From: Tersicoccus mangrovi
GTDB lineage: Bacteria > Actinomycetota > Actinomycetes > Actinomycetales > Micrococcaceae
Assembly: GCF_036881825.1 (NCBI RefSeq)
Contig: NZ_JBAJMW010000007.1
Location: 102,886 to 166,885, forward strand
Direction: 5' to 3'
Length of the DNA: 64,000 nucleotides
Positions 45,851 to 55,064 of the stretch are shown in pieces (the stretch's first letter is position 1; each line of letters opens with the position of its first letter). The notes under the pieces were generated by a model. That model made no database searches. It was not told the DNA's origin and was given only the letters and a program-made list of their open reading frames with translations. The position numbers were made by a program, and so were the translations under genes.

Positions 45851-47023
45851 TCAGGACGTCGGCAGCCCGTCCGCGAGGCGTTGCAGCACGCGGGCGCCGA
45901 GCGCGGTGTAGTCGGCGATCCGGCCGGGCACGATGTACTCGTCCCGCGAGTGCGGACCGGCGCCCACGGCGCCGAGCCCGCAGATCACCGGCACCCCGAT
46001 CCCGGCGATGAAGTTCGCGTCCGAGCCGCCGCCCACGCTCACGTGGTCCAGGTCGAGCCCGACGTCGTGACCGGCCGCGACGACGACGTCCAGCAGCGGC
46101 CGCATCGTGGTGTCGAGCGCCATCATCGGTCGGTTCCACCGGTGGTCGACGCGCAGCTGCACGCGTGGGTCGGACGGCGTGATGGCGTCGAAGGCGGCGT
46201 CCACCCGGGCCTTCTCCGCCTCGTCGCTGACGCGGATGTCGATGCGCGCCCACGCCCGGCCCGCGGCGACGTTGGTGCCGGTGCCCCCGCTGATCAGGCC
46301 GACGTTGACGGAGGTGCCGGCGTCGAGGTCGGCGACCTTCGTCGCCGCGGTGATGGCCTCGGCGAGGGCGTGGATCGCGCTGGCGCCCGCCGTCGGGTCC
46401 AGCCCCGCGTGGGCCTCGACGCCGGTGACGTGGAACTCGAACAAGCCGATGCCCTTGCGCCCGGTCTTGACCGCGCCGTCGAGCGTCGGCTCGAACACGA
46501 GCGCGGCGTCGACCTGCCGGGCCGCCGCCTCGATGTGCGGGCGCGAGCTCAGGGAGCCGACCTCCTCGTCGCCGTTGAGGAGGAACGTCACCGTCGGCAC
46601 CACCACGCCGTCGCCCTGGTCCCGCAGCAGCTTCAGTGCCCACAGGCTCTGCACGAGGCCGGTCTTCATGTCGAAGATCCCGGGACCGGTCAGCACCTCG
46701 ACGCCGTCGCGCACGTCCGCGCGCACCGGCCAGTCCGCGAGCGTGCCGGTGGGCCACACGGTGTCGTAGTGCCCGACGACCAGCACCCGTCCGGCGCCGG
46801 TGCCACGCCAGGTCAGCAGCACCGTGTCCCCGCGTTCGCCGCCGTCGAGCACGTCCTCACCGTCCGGGGGCCCGAGCAGCCGGACGGCGAGCGTCTGCAC
46901 GTGCCGCCGGCACGCGTCCAGGGCCGCCCGGTCGTAGCTGTGGCTCTCGACTCCGACGAGGTCGATGACGTCGACGAGGATGTCCTGCTGCGCGTCCCGC
47001 GCGGCGGCCACGAGGTCGCTCAT
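45851..47023 (-). CDS. M20 family metallopeptidase
   Basis: The 390-residue protein has the M20 metal ligands: VVGHYDTVWP, PGIFDMKTGL, LNGDEEVGS (catalytic Glu and metal Glu), VFEPTL and PHSRDEY, with the dimerisation domain in the middle (VTGVEAHAGLDPTAGASAIHALAEAI). The pattern is like carboxypeptidase G2/ArgE-type enzymes, which cut an acyl-amino acid or terminal Glu. GAGG precedes ATG 47023. The precise substrate is not known. Confidence 0.9.
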   Translation of the reverse strand: MSDLVAAARDAQQDILVDVIDLVGVESHSYDRAALDACRRHVQTLAVRLLGPPDGEDVLDGGERGDTVLLTWRGTGAGRVLVVGHYDTVWPTGTLADWPVRADVRDGVEVLTGPGIFDMKTGLVQSLWALKLLRDQGDGVVVPTVTFLLNGDEEVGSLSSRPHIEAAARQVDAALVFEPTLDGAVKTGRKGIGLFEFHVTGVEAHAGLDPTAGASAIHALAEAITAATKVADLDAGTSVNVGLISGGTGTNVAAGRAWARIDIRVSDEAEKARVDAAFDAITPSDPRVQLRVDHRWNRPMMALDTTMRPLLDVVVAAGHDVGLDLDHVSVGGGSDANFIAGIGVPVICGLGAVGAGPHSRDEYIVPGRIADYTALGARVLQRLADGLPTS

Positions 47024-47064
47024 CGCCTCACGCCGTTCCCCGGCTCCCGGCCCGTCGTCGACTC

Positions 47065-47466
47065 TCAGTCCTTCTCCCGCGCCTTCGCGGTGGCCCGGTC
47101 GTTGGCCTTCTGGATGGCCGCGACGAGTTCGTCCTTCGTCATCGACGAGCGGCCGGAGACGTCGAGACGCTTCGCCACGTCCATCAGGTGCGCCTTGGTC
47201 GCGTTCGCGTCGACCCCGCCGGCGGTCTGCCCGGGCGAGCCGACGGTGCCCGCAGCCTTCTCGTCCGAGGGCCCGGACTCGGCCTTCTTCTCCCACCGGT
47301 CCCCGACCTTCTCATACTGGTGCTTGAGCGCGGCGAACGCCGTCCGGTGCGCCCGTTCCCCCTCGCCGTACGACTCGACCGCGGAGTCGTGCGCGGCCGC
47401 CCACACCTCCTGCGCGTGCTGCGATGAGCGGGCGACGGTCGAGGGCATCTCCTCACGAGCGGGCAC
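47065..47466 (-). CDS. ChaB family protein with C-terminal Rho-N/SAP-like tail
   Basis: The 133-residue protein starts VPAREEMPSTVARSSQHAQEVWAAAHDSAVESYGEGERAHRTAFAALKHQYEKVGDRWEKK, which is the ChaB domain. After a Gly/Ser linker comes KAHLMDVAKRLDVSGRSSMTKDELVAAIQKAND, like a Rho-N or SAP nucleic-acid-binding module. AGGAGG lies five bases before the GTG start. ChaB was named for cation transport but its role is unclear; the tail suggests nucleic acid binding. Confidence 0.8.
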   Translation of the reverse strand: MPAREEMPSTVARSSQHAQEVWAAAHDSAVESYGEGERAHRTAFAALKHQYEKVGDRWEKKAESGPSDEKAAGTVGSPGQTAGGVDANATKAHLMDVAKRLDVSGRSSMTKDELVAAIQKANDRATAKAREKD

Positions 47467-47586
47467 GGCATCCTCCTGATGCGACCAGGTCCTGGTCACG
47501 CCATCCTGTCCGTGGCAGGCGCCCGGTGCAAGATATGCCACAGCGCTGTCTTTTCCGGCTCCGGCCCGGTAGTGTCATGAGCAGCG

Positions 47587-48789
47587 ATGTGGATACGACA
47601 TGTCGCACCACCGCAGATCGGCGGGTGGCCGCGTTTCCTTCCGGGCCTGAAGATCAGCAGAACGAGCGGAACCCCTATCTCCTCTGGAACACTTCCCGCT
47701 GAACGGCGGAAGGGTGCCACGTCCCCGACGTCCCGCACCACCGAGCAATCGTCTAAGCTCCCCAACCACTTCACCGCGGTCTCCGAGATCGTGCGTTCGC
47801 AGAATCTCCTGCGGCGAGCCCACGGGTTCTATCTCACGGTCGCCATCGTGCTGGGCCTGGCCCTCGTCGCCGCGATCACCGGGTCGGTCCTGCTCGGAGA
47901 GAGCTGGTTCCAGCTGCTCATCGCGGCCGGACTGGGGATCATCTTCACGCAGATCGCCTTCGTCGCCCACGAGGCCTCCCACCGCCAGATCCTCGGCTCG
48001 GGGCCCGCGAACGATCGGCTCGGCCGGATCCTCGCCACGGTGGGCGTCGGTATGAGCTACGCGTGGTGGATGAACAAGCACACGCGTCACCACGCCAATC
48101 CCAACAAGGTCGGCAAGGACCCGGACATCGAGGTGGACACCATCTCGTTCCTCCCCGAGGACGCGGCGAAGCGCCGGGGTCTGCTGGCGCGACTTACCCG
48201 TCGCCAGGGATACTTCTTCTTCCCGCTCCTGACGCTGGAGGGGTTCAACCTCCACTACCGTTCCTTCGCCGCCCTCGCCTCGCCGGGCGAGGTGAAGGGT
48301 CGCTGGATCGAGATCGGGTCCATCGTCGCCCGCTTCGCGGTGTATCTGGGGCTGCTGTTCGCGCTCCTGCCCGTCGGCATGGCGTTCGCGTTCCTCGGCG
48401 TGCAGATGGCCGTGTTCGGCGTCTACATGGGGGCCTCCTTCGCCCCCAACCACAAGGGCATGCCCGTCGTGCCCCGGGACGTGAAGCTGGACTTCTTCAG
48501 CAAGCAGGTCCGCACCTCCCGCAACATCGCGGGCGGCTGGTGGGCATCGACGCTGATGGGCGGGCTCAACCACCAGGTCGAACATCACCTGTTCCCCAAC
48601 ATGCCCCGTCCCCACCTGGCACGGGCGCGAGGCATCGTCCGCGAGTACTGTCAGGCCCACCAGGTCCCCTACACGGAGACCTCCCTGTTCCGGTCCTACG
48701 GCATCGTCATCTCCTACCTGAACCGGGTGGGGCTGGCGGCGCGGGATCCGTTCGAATGCCCGGTGATCGCCCAGCTGCGGCGGTCCTGA
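47587..48789 (+). CDS. Membrane fatty acid desaturase (acyl-CoA/acyl-lipid type)
   Basis: The protein has the three His boxes of membrane di-iron desaturases: HEASH, HTRHH, and a third box NHQVEHHLFPNMPRP, with four membrane segments around them. This suits introduction of a double bond into membrane or coenzyme-A-bound fatty acid, using electrons from ferredoxin. ATG 47587 is the only ATG near the start; the first 60 residues do not look conserved and GTG 47793 is a possible alternative. It precedes the cold-shock gene, and cold control of desaturation would make sense. Confidence 0.85.
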   Translation: MWIRHVAPPQIGGWPRFLPGLKISRTSGTPISSGTLPAERRKGATSPTSRTTEQSSKLPNHFTAVSEIVRSQNLLRRAHGFYLTVAIVLGLALVAAITGSVLLGESWFQLLIAAGLGIIFTQIAFVAHEASHRQILGSGPANDRLGRILATVGVGMSYAWWMNKHTRHHANPNKVGKDPDIEVDTISFLPEDAAKRRGLLARLTRRQGYFFFPLLTLEGFNLHYRSFAALASPGEVKGRWIEIGSIVARFAVYLGLLFALLPVGMAFAFLGVQMAVFGVYMGASFAPNHKGMPVVPRDVKLDFFSKQVRTSRNIAGGWWASTLMGGLNHQVEHHLFPNMPRPHLARARGIVREYCQAHQVPYTETSLFRSYGIVISYLNRVGLAARDPFECPVIAQLRRS

Positions 48790-48878
48790 GCACCGAACAC
48801 CGAAAGATGTCCTCTCCTCCGGAGGGGGCAGGTCACCGACATGGTGGCCAGCAATGAAGAAAAAAGGAAAACAGCATC

Positions 48879-49082
48879 ATGGCAACTGGCACCGTCAAGT
48901 GGTTCAACTCCGAAAAGGGCTTCGGCTTCATCGCTCCCGATGATGGCTCTGCCGACGTGTTCGCGCACTTCAGCGCGATCTCCGGCAACGGCTACCGCAA
49001 CCTCGAGGAGAACCAGAAGGTCGAGTTCGAGACCACGCAGGGCGCGAAGGGCATGCAGGCCGAGAACATCCGCCCGCTCTGA
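48879..49082 (+). CDS. Cold-shock protein, CspA family
   Basis: The 67-residue protein is a complete cold-shock domain with RNP1 KGFGFIAPDD and RNP2 VFAHFSAI: MATGTVKWFNSEKGFGF at the start, QKVEFETTQGAKGMQAENI at the end. It binds single-stranded RNA or DNA. The untranslated region of about 90 bases before it contains an AAAAAAGGAAA ribosome site and a CTCCTCCGGAGG palindrome that could fold with temperature. Confidence 0.97.
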   Translation: MATGTVKWFNSEKGFGFIAPDDGSADVFAHFSAISGNGYRNLEENQKVEFETTQGAKGMQAENIRPL

Positions 49083-49100
49083 GCACCCCATCGCTCCATC

Positions 49101-49132
49101 CGAGCCGCCCCCGGTCTCCCGGGGGCGGCTCG
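49101..49132 (+). terminator. Terminator after the cold-shock gene
   Basis: CGAGCCGCCCCCGG and its exact complement CCGGGGGCGGCTCG form a 14-base stem with a TCTC loop, 19 bases after the stop. There is no U tract. Confidence 0.8.
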
Positions 49133-49213
49133 TCGGGTTCCGGGCCCGGGTGACGCCGCCGGTCCTGCCGTGTCGTCCCCGCCGCCGGCCCGTGCGAAAA
49201 TGGGAACCGTCTC

Positions 49214-51562
49214 ATGAAGAAGAAGCACTTCCGCGCCGCCAGGCGCGACACGGATTCTCCGGGTCTGGACCTGACCGCCGTCGAGGCGGCACTGGTCGAG
49301 GCCCCAGCCGAACGTCGGCGGAAGCGCCTCCGGGGCTACCTCGGCGCCGCCCTCGCGATCGGCCTCGGCGTGGGCGCGCTGACCGCGCCCCTCGGTGTCG
49401 CGGCCGCGGTCACGGGCGACGACGTCGCCGGGTACTGGGACTCCCTGCCCTCCCAGCTCCCCCTGGAGAAGTCGCTGCCGCAGCACACCGTGCTGTTGGA
49501 CAAGGACGGCAACGAGTTCGCCCGGTTCTACAGCGAGAACCGCATCGACGTGAAGCGTGAGGACATCTCCGCGAACTTCGTCAACGCGCTCATCGCCACC
49601 GAGGACGCCCGGTTCTACGAACACCACGGGGCTGACCCCATGGGCATCGTGCGCGCCGCCCTCCACAACAGCGGCTCCACGTCCCGCCAGGGCGCCTCCA
49701 CCATCACCCAGCAGCTGGTGCAGAACATCCTCATCAACTCCGCGCGGGACGAGACGGAGCAGCGGGTAGCGCAGGGCGACACCCCCAACGACAAGATCCG
49801 CGAGATCAAGTACGCGGTCAACCTCGAGAAGCAGCTCTCGAAGGACGAGATCCTCACCCGCTACGCGAACACCGTCTACTTCGGCAACGGCGCGTACGGG
49901 GTCGAGGCGGCCGCCCGCACCTACTTCAGCACGAGCGCGAAGAACCTCACCGTCCCGCAGGCGGCGACGCTCGTCGGGCTGCTGCGCGGTCCCACGGTCT
50001 ACAACCCGTTCACGCACCCGGACGCCTCCCAGGCCCGCCGCAACGTCGTGCTCGGCCGGATGCACGCCGTCGGACGGCTCGACGCCGGCCAGCTCGCGAC
50101 CGCCGACGCGGCGCCGCTGGCGATCCACCGCGGCTCGCTGACCAACGGCTGCGGCCGCTCGGAGTACCCGTTCTACTGCTCGCTCGTGCGGCAGGAGATC
50201 CTCACCGACCCGTCCTTCGGGGCGACGGCCGAGGAACGGCAGGACCGGCTCACGCGCGGCGGCATGACGATCACCACGGCGCTGGACCGCAAGGCGATGA
50301 CGTCGGCGAACACCGCCGTGCACCGGGCCCTGAAGGACACCAACCGGGGAGCGCTCGGCCTCGCCGTCGTGACCCCCGGTACCGGCAAGGTCACCGCGGT
50401 CGCGCAGAACCGCGGCTGGGGCAGCGGCCCCGGCAAGACCGAGATCACCTACGCCACCAGCACCTTCCAGCCCGGGTCGACGATGAAGCCGATCACGCTG
50501 GCCACGGCGCTGGAGCAGGGCATCCCCGCGACCACGAAGTTCCACGCCTCCGCCTACTACACGCCCGCGTCCCTGGCCGCACCGGAGGGCGGGTACTCCA
50601 ACTACGGGCTGCAGGACTTCGGCGTGATCGACGCGCGGGGAGCCATCAAGGTCTCCTCCAACACCTACTTCATCCAGCTGATCGAGAAGACGGGCGTGCT
50701 CCCCGTCGCGGACATGGCCGCCCGGCTCGGCATCACCTCGATCCCCCGCACCGGGCCGCGCGCGCTGACCGGCAACGAGGCCTACCTGACGCTCGGCGCC
50801 TACGAGATCTCGCCGTTGCAGATGGCCAACGCGTACGCGACGTTCGTCTCCGGCGGTACCGAGTGCCGCACCCACACGATCGTCTCGGTGACCCGGTCGG
50901 ACACCGGCGCGAAGCTGCCGGCACCGGACGCCGACTGCCACCAGGCCATCGCCCCGGCCGTCGCGAACACCGTCGGTGACGCCCTCAAGCAGACCTTCAC
51001 GCCCGGCGGCACGATCGGACCGACCGGTGGACTGCCCGGCCGCGAGGCCGGCGCCAAGACCGGCACGACGAACGACTACCAGGCCAACTGGGTCGTCGGC
51101 GTCACCCCGCAGGCCTCGACCGCCGTGTGGCTCGGCGACCCGCGCGGCGGCGCCAGCTACCCCCTGACGCAGCTCGACGCCTACGGCCGCACCTTCTACG
51201 ACCTGACGGGCGCCGAGGTCGCGGCACCGGTGTGGAAGGAGACGATGACGGGCCTGCTCAAGGGCGTCAAGGCGGTGCCGATGCCGAAGGCGAACGACGC
51301 CGCGACGTCCTCCTCGACCTCCCGTTACGTGCCCGACGTGCGTGGCCTCTCCGTCGAGGCCGCGATGACCCAGCTGCGGGCGAACGACCTCGAACCCGTC
51401 ATCGAGAAGCGGCCGGCGCCGGCGCAGGCGCCCATCGGCCCCGGCGTCGTCGTCGGGCAGACCCCGGCCGCGGGTGCCGTGACCGGCCACCGCCAGGAGG
51501 TCCGGTTGACCCTCTCGGCCGGCAGCGACACGAGCATCCGGCCCCCGGACAAGGAACAGTGA
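49214..51562 (+). CDS. Class A penicillin-binding protein (PBP1A type) with PASTA domain
   Basis: The 782-residue protein has a cytoplasmic start, one membrane segment (about residues 42-66), a GT51 glycosyltransferase domain (IATEDARFYEHHGADPMGIVRA, GASTITQQLVQN), a transpeptidase domain with SxxK at STMK (Ser 422), SSNTYF and KTGTT (Lys 615), and a C-terminal PASTA repeat VPDVRGLSVEAAMTQLRANDLEP. It polymerises and cross-links peptidoglycan. The next gene begins four bases after the stop. Confidence 0.94.
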   Translation: MKKKHFRAARRDTDSPGLDLTAVEAALVEAPAERRRKRLRGYLGAALAIGLGVGALTAPLGVAAAVTGDDVAGYWDSLPSQLPLEKSLPQHTVLLDKDGNEFARFYSENRIDVKREDISANFVNALIATEDARFYEHHGADPMGIVRAALHNSGSTSRQGASTITQQLVQNILINSARDETEQRVAQGDTPNDKIREIKYAVNLEKQLSKDEILTRYANTVYFGNGAYGVEAAARTYFSTSAKNLTVPQAATLVGLLRGPTVYNPFTHPDASQARRNVVLGRMHAVGRLDAGQLATADAAPLAIHRGSLTNGCGRSEYPFYCSLVRQEILTDPSFGATAEERQDRLTRGGMTITTALDRKAMTSANTAVHRALKDTNRGALGLAVVTPGTGKVTAVAQNRGWGSGPGKTEITYATSTFQPGSTMKPITLATALEQGIPATTKFHASAYYTPASLAAPEGGYSNYGLQDFGVIDARGAIKVSSNTYFIQLIEKTGVLPVADMAARLGITSIPRTGPRALTGNEAYLTLGAYEISPLQMANAYATFVSGGTECRTHTIVSVTRSDTGAKLPAPDADCHQAIAPAVANTVGDALKQTFTPGGTIGPTGGLPGREAGAKTGTTNDYQANWVVGVTPQASTAVWLGDPRGGASYPLTQLDAYGRTFYDLTGAEVAAPVWKETMTGLLKGVKAVPMPKANDAATSSSTSRYVPDVRGLSVEAAMTQLRANDLEPVIEKRPAPAQAPIGPGVVVGQTPAAGAVTGHRQEVRLTLSAGSDTSIRPPDKEQ

Positions 51563-51566
51563 CCCC

Positions 51567-53276
51567 GTGCTGATCTCTCAGCGAGTGCGCAACGACCCGC
51601 GCCGCACCGTCCTCGTCGCGACCGCCGTGCTCGTCATCATCGGCGTCGTCGGTTCCGCCCTCGTCGGCGTGCTCGGCCTGCTCGTCACCCCGCCGTCGGC
51701 GGCGCCCGCGGCCGCCGCCGTACCCACCGCCGCCCCGACGGCGCGCACCGCCGCCTGGACCCAGACCCCGGCCGACCAGGTGCTCACCGCGACCCTCTCC
51801 TCCCCGCCGTCCGGATGGAGCCGCAGCGGGGGCGTCGGCCACGGTGCGGGCGCCCCGGCACCGTACTCGTGCCCGGCCGACGGTACCTCCCCGGCCACCT
51901 CGGTCAGTGCCGCGTACACCGTCGACAACGCCTCCGTCATCGTCACCGCGCAGGCATTCACCGCCGGTCAGGGCGCCAAGGTGCAGGACACCCTGGCCGC
52001 CGCGGCCGGCAGCTGCGCCGGCGGCGCCGATCAGCAGGAACTGGGCGACACCGGGCCCGGCGAGAGCCCCCGCCTGGCCACGGCCTCCCGCGGCGGCGTC
52101 GACAGCGCCGTGCTCTCGTGGCGGCGCGGTGACGTGCTCGTCTTCCTCTCCGGCACGCCGTCCCAGGACCTCGCGCGGTACGCCCGCGAGCTGGACGGCG
52201 TCCTCGAGCCGCGGCTGGGGCCCGTCTGCGCGGCCCAGGACTCGACGACCGCGGACGCCACGCGCTCCCCCTACCGACCCGGGTACCTGCCGTACACGGT
52301 CACGAGCACGGTGCGGATCCCCGACCCGTCGACGCCGGCCTCGAGCACCGGCAGCACGACGCTGCCCGCGCCGAGCCTCATCGACCGCTCGGCGGCCCCG
52401 GCCGGACCGCGCGACTACCCGGTGTGGCCACCGATGCCCGCCCCCGTCAACGAGCCCGTGCTGCCGGACGCGCCGTCCGCCTCCCCGCCCACGTCCAAGG
52501 ACGTGCGGGTGCCCGCGGCGGACTCCACCGGCCCGGGCTGCGGCTGGGCGTTCACCGGCATGAAGGCTCCCGCGACGGATGCCGCCTCGATCTCCTCCGC
52601 CCGAGCCCGCGCCGAGGACACCGGACGCAGCCAGCTGCAGGGCGACGCCCGGGCCTGGCAGACGCAGGTCAGCCAGTACTGGAAGGACTACGCCGCCTAC
52701 GAGAAGGCCGTCCCCGGGTACCTCGCGTACCGGGACAAGGTCGACACCGTCAACGCCGCATGGGCCGTGATCGACGGCCAGTGGGCGCAGTACCGCGCTG
52801 ACTACGCCGCCTACCAGTCCGCGGTGGCCGCCCGTGACGACTTCCTGGCGCGCCAGTCGCAGGCCCAGGACGACTACGACACGGCCGTGGCCCGGTGCGA
52901 GGCCCCCGAGCCGTCGCCGTCCCCCTCGCCGTCGGACAAGCCCTCACCGTCCCCCTCCGAGAAGCCGTCCCCGTCCCCGTCGGCGAAGCCCTCCCCGTCA
53001 CCCTCCGCGAAGCCGTCCCCGTCGCCCTCGCCCTCGCCCTCGCCCACGAAGAAGGCGGCCCCGCCGAAGAAGAAGTCGGACACGACGTCGGGCAGCACGA
53101 AGGGCGCCGTCTACCTGGACGGGTCCGGTGCGCGGGTGATCACGACGGTGCTGACGGCACCGAAGGCGCGGGAGGGCTGCCCCGCGGACCGGCCGGCCAT
53201 CCTCGACCAGGACCCGCCGTCGGTACCGACCCCGCCGACGCCCCCGGCCGACCCGCGCCCGGCGTCCGCCCGCTGA
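51567..53276 (+). CDS. Secreted/membrane-anchored protein of unknown function with Pro-Ser repeats
   Basis: The 569-residue protein has an N-terminal membrane segment (about residues 15-40), a moderately conserved-looking extracellular part, a helical coil of QYWKDYAAYEKAVPGYLAYR type (about 365-430) and a long tail of Ser-Pro units with Glu, Lys and Ala. The coil is rich in Tyr, Ala and Gln. I do not recognise a family. The GTG start, four bases after the PBP stop, makes it part of the wall-synthesis transcript, so a role at the cell surface is likely. No active-site motif is visible. Confidence 0.6.
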   Translation: MLISQRVRNDPRRTVLVATAVLVIIGVVGSALVGVLGLLVTPPSAAPAAAAVPTAAPTARTAAWTQTPADQVLTATLSSPPSGWSRSGGVGHGAGAPAPYSCPADGTSPATSVSAAYTVDNASVIVTAQAFTAGQGAKVQDTLAAAAGSCAGGADQQELGDTGPGESPRLATASRGGVDSAVLSWRRGDVLVFLSGTPSQDLARYARELDGVLEPRLGPVCAAQDSTTADATRSPYRPGYLPYTVTSTVRIPDPSTPASSTGSTTLPAPSLIDRSAAPAGPRDYPVWPPMPAPVNEPVLPDAPSASPPTSKDVRVPAADSTGPGCGWAFTGMKAPATDAASISSARARAEDTGRSQLQGDARAWQTQVSQYWKDYAAYEKAVPGYLAYRDKVDTVNAAWAVIDGQWAQYRADYAAYQSAVAARDDFLARQSQAQDDYDTAVARCEAPEPSPSPSPSDKPSPSPSEKPSPSPSAKPSPSPSAKPSPSPSPSPSPTKKAAPPKKKSDTTSGSTKGAVYLDGSGARVITTVLTAPKAREGCPADRPAILDQDPPSVPTPPTPPADPRPASAR

Positions 53277-53375
53277 GTCTCCGCCGGCGCTGACTCTCTG
53301 GTTCCGCTGACGGTCACCGTTGCCTCCCCACGTCAGGAGGGCAACGATAGGAGGACCCGACGATCGGAGCTGACC

Positions 53376-55064
53376 GTGTCCTCTGCCGACGAATCCCGCC
53401 CGACCCCCACCCCGGCGCGCGGCGTGCCCCTGCCGGGCTCCGAGCGCCCCGCCGCCCCCGGCGTCACGGCCGGACGGCCCGTCGACCCGCAGGAGCGAGC
53501 CGAGGTCACCGTCGTCCTGCGCCGGCGTGCTCCCCTGCCCGACGCCGACATCGCCGCCGGACGGGTGTTCACCCGCGAGGAGCTGGCCGCCCAGCACGGC
53601 GCCGCACCGGAGGACCTCGACCTGGCCACCCGGGTGTTCACCGACGCCGGCCTGACGGTCATCGACGCGGACGCCGCGTCCCGCCGACTGCGCGTCGGCG
53701 GCACCGTGGGTACCCTCAGCGCCGTCTTCGGCACGGACCTCGACGCGGTCAGCAGCACCGCCCCGGACGGACGGGCCGTGCAACACCGGCACCGCACCGG
53801 CGGTCTGACCGTCCCGGCCGAGCTCGACGGCGTCGTCACCGCGGTGCTCGGGCTGGACAACCGCCCGCAGGCCCGCACCCACTCCCAGACGGTGGCCCCG
53901 GCGGCGGCCGCCGGCACCGCCTATACACCGGTCGACCTCGGCCGCATCTACCGTTTCCCCCAGGGCGCCGACGGCACCGGCACCGACGTCGCCATCCTCG
54001 AACTCGGCGGCGGCTACCAGCAGGCCGACCTCGACACCTACTTCCGCGGCCTCGGGATCGCCACCCCGACCGTGCAGGCCGTCTCCGTCGACGGGGCCAC
54101 CAACGCGCCGGAGAACTCACCCAACGGCCCCGACGGCGAGGTGCTGCTCGACATCGAGGTGGTCGGCGGCCTCGCTCCCGGGGCGCGGATCCTCGTCTAC
54201 TTCGCCCCGAACACCGATGCCGGCTTCCTCGACGCGCTCACCACCGCGGCGCACGCCAGCTCGGCGCCGGCGGCCATCAGCATCAGCTGGGGCCAGAACG
54301 AGGACGACTGGACGGCCCAGGCCCGCACCGCCTTCGACGGCGCCCTCGCCGATGCGACCGCCCTCGGGGTCACCGTCACGGCGGCGGCCGGGGACAACGG
54401 CAGCGCCGACGCGGCCACCGACGGCCGGGACCATGCCGACTTCCCCGCCTCCAGCCCCCACGCCCTCGCCTGCGGCGGAACCCGGCTCGAGGCGGACGCG
54501 TCGAACGGGTCCATCACCGCCGAGACCGTCTGGAACGACGGCACCAACTCGGCCACCGGCGGCGGCTTCAGCGACGCCTTCCCCGTGCCGGACTGGCAGC
54601 GCTCCGCGATCAGCGGCAAGGGCGGCGGCAATACCGGCGGCGCGGGCACCAACGCGTCGGGCAACGGCTCCGGCCGTGGTGTGCCGGACGTCAGTGCCGT
54701 CGCCGACCCGCAGACCGGGTACCGGGTGCGCGTGGACGGGCAGGACATCGTCATCGGTGGTACCAGCGCCGTCGCGCCGCTGTGGGCGGCGCTCGTCGCC
54801 CGGCTGCAGCAGCGCGGCGGGGCCCCGCTCGGCCTGCTCCAGCCCCGGCTCTACCAGGCGTCGGTCGCGGCCACGTTCCACGACATCACCAGCGGCAACA
54901 ACGGCAGTTTCTCCGCCGGCCCCGGCTGGGATCCGTGCACCGGCCTCGGCACCCCCGACGGTCAGGCACTCGCGGACGCCCTCACGACTGCCGGGACGGG
55001 TTCTGCCGGGACGGGCTCGGGCGCCCCGGGATCAGGAAGCACACCGCCGTCGCCAGGACGGTGA
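53376..55064 (+). CDS. S53 family (sedolisin/kumamolisin) serine-carboxyl peptidase
   Basis: The 562-residue protein has a pro-kumamolisin activation domain (about residues 40-165) and a catalytic domain with Glu 255 and Asp 259 (GEVLLDIE), oxyanion Asp 340 (AAAGDNGS) and nucleophile Ser 464 (GGTSAVAP). The spacing matches kumamolisin closely, and the C-terminal calcium site segment PGWDPCTGLGTPDG is present. These enzymes are acid-active, secreted proteases, but no signal peptide is visible at GTG 53376, which has GGAG ten bases upstream. The 3' end overlaps the convergent exporter gene by 83 bases. Confidence 0.9.
   Translation: MSSADESRPTPTPARGVPLPGSERPAAPGVTAGRPVDPQERAEVTVVLRRRAPLPDADIAAGRVFTREELAAQHGAAPEDLDLATRVFTDAGLTVIDADAASRRLRVGGTVGTLSAVFGTDLDAVSSTAPDGRAVQHRHRTGGLTVPAELDGVVTAVLGLDNRPQARTHSQTVAPAAAAGTAYTPVDLGRIYRFPQGADGTGTDVAILELGGGYQQADLDTYFRGLGIATPTVQAVSVDGATNAPENSPNGPDGEVLLDIEVVGGLAPGARILVYFAPNTDAGFLDALTTAAHASSAPAAISISWGQNEDDWTAQARTAFDGALADATALGVTVTAAAGDNGSADAATDGRDHADFPASSPHALACGGTRLEADASNGSITAETVWNDGTNSATGGGFSDAFPVPDWQRSAISGKGGGNTGGAGTNASGNGSGRGVPDVSAVADPQTGYRVRVDGQDIVIGGTSAVAPLWAALVARLQQRGGAPLGLLQPRLYQASVAATFHDITSGNNGSFSAGPGWDPCTGLGTPDGQALADALTTAGTGSAGTGSGAPGSGSTPPSPGR

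Noticed and set aside
47577..47702. Short frame starting at ATG 47577 before the desaturase
   Set aside because: It overlaps the desaturase frame, has no ribosome site and no recognisable product.
53272..53315. Possible fifth copy of the palindromic element
   Set aside because: TGAGTC, GCTGACTC and GGTTCCGCTGAC are present, but there are no paired long arms and no 69-base frame; treated as chance or a worn remnant.
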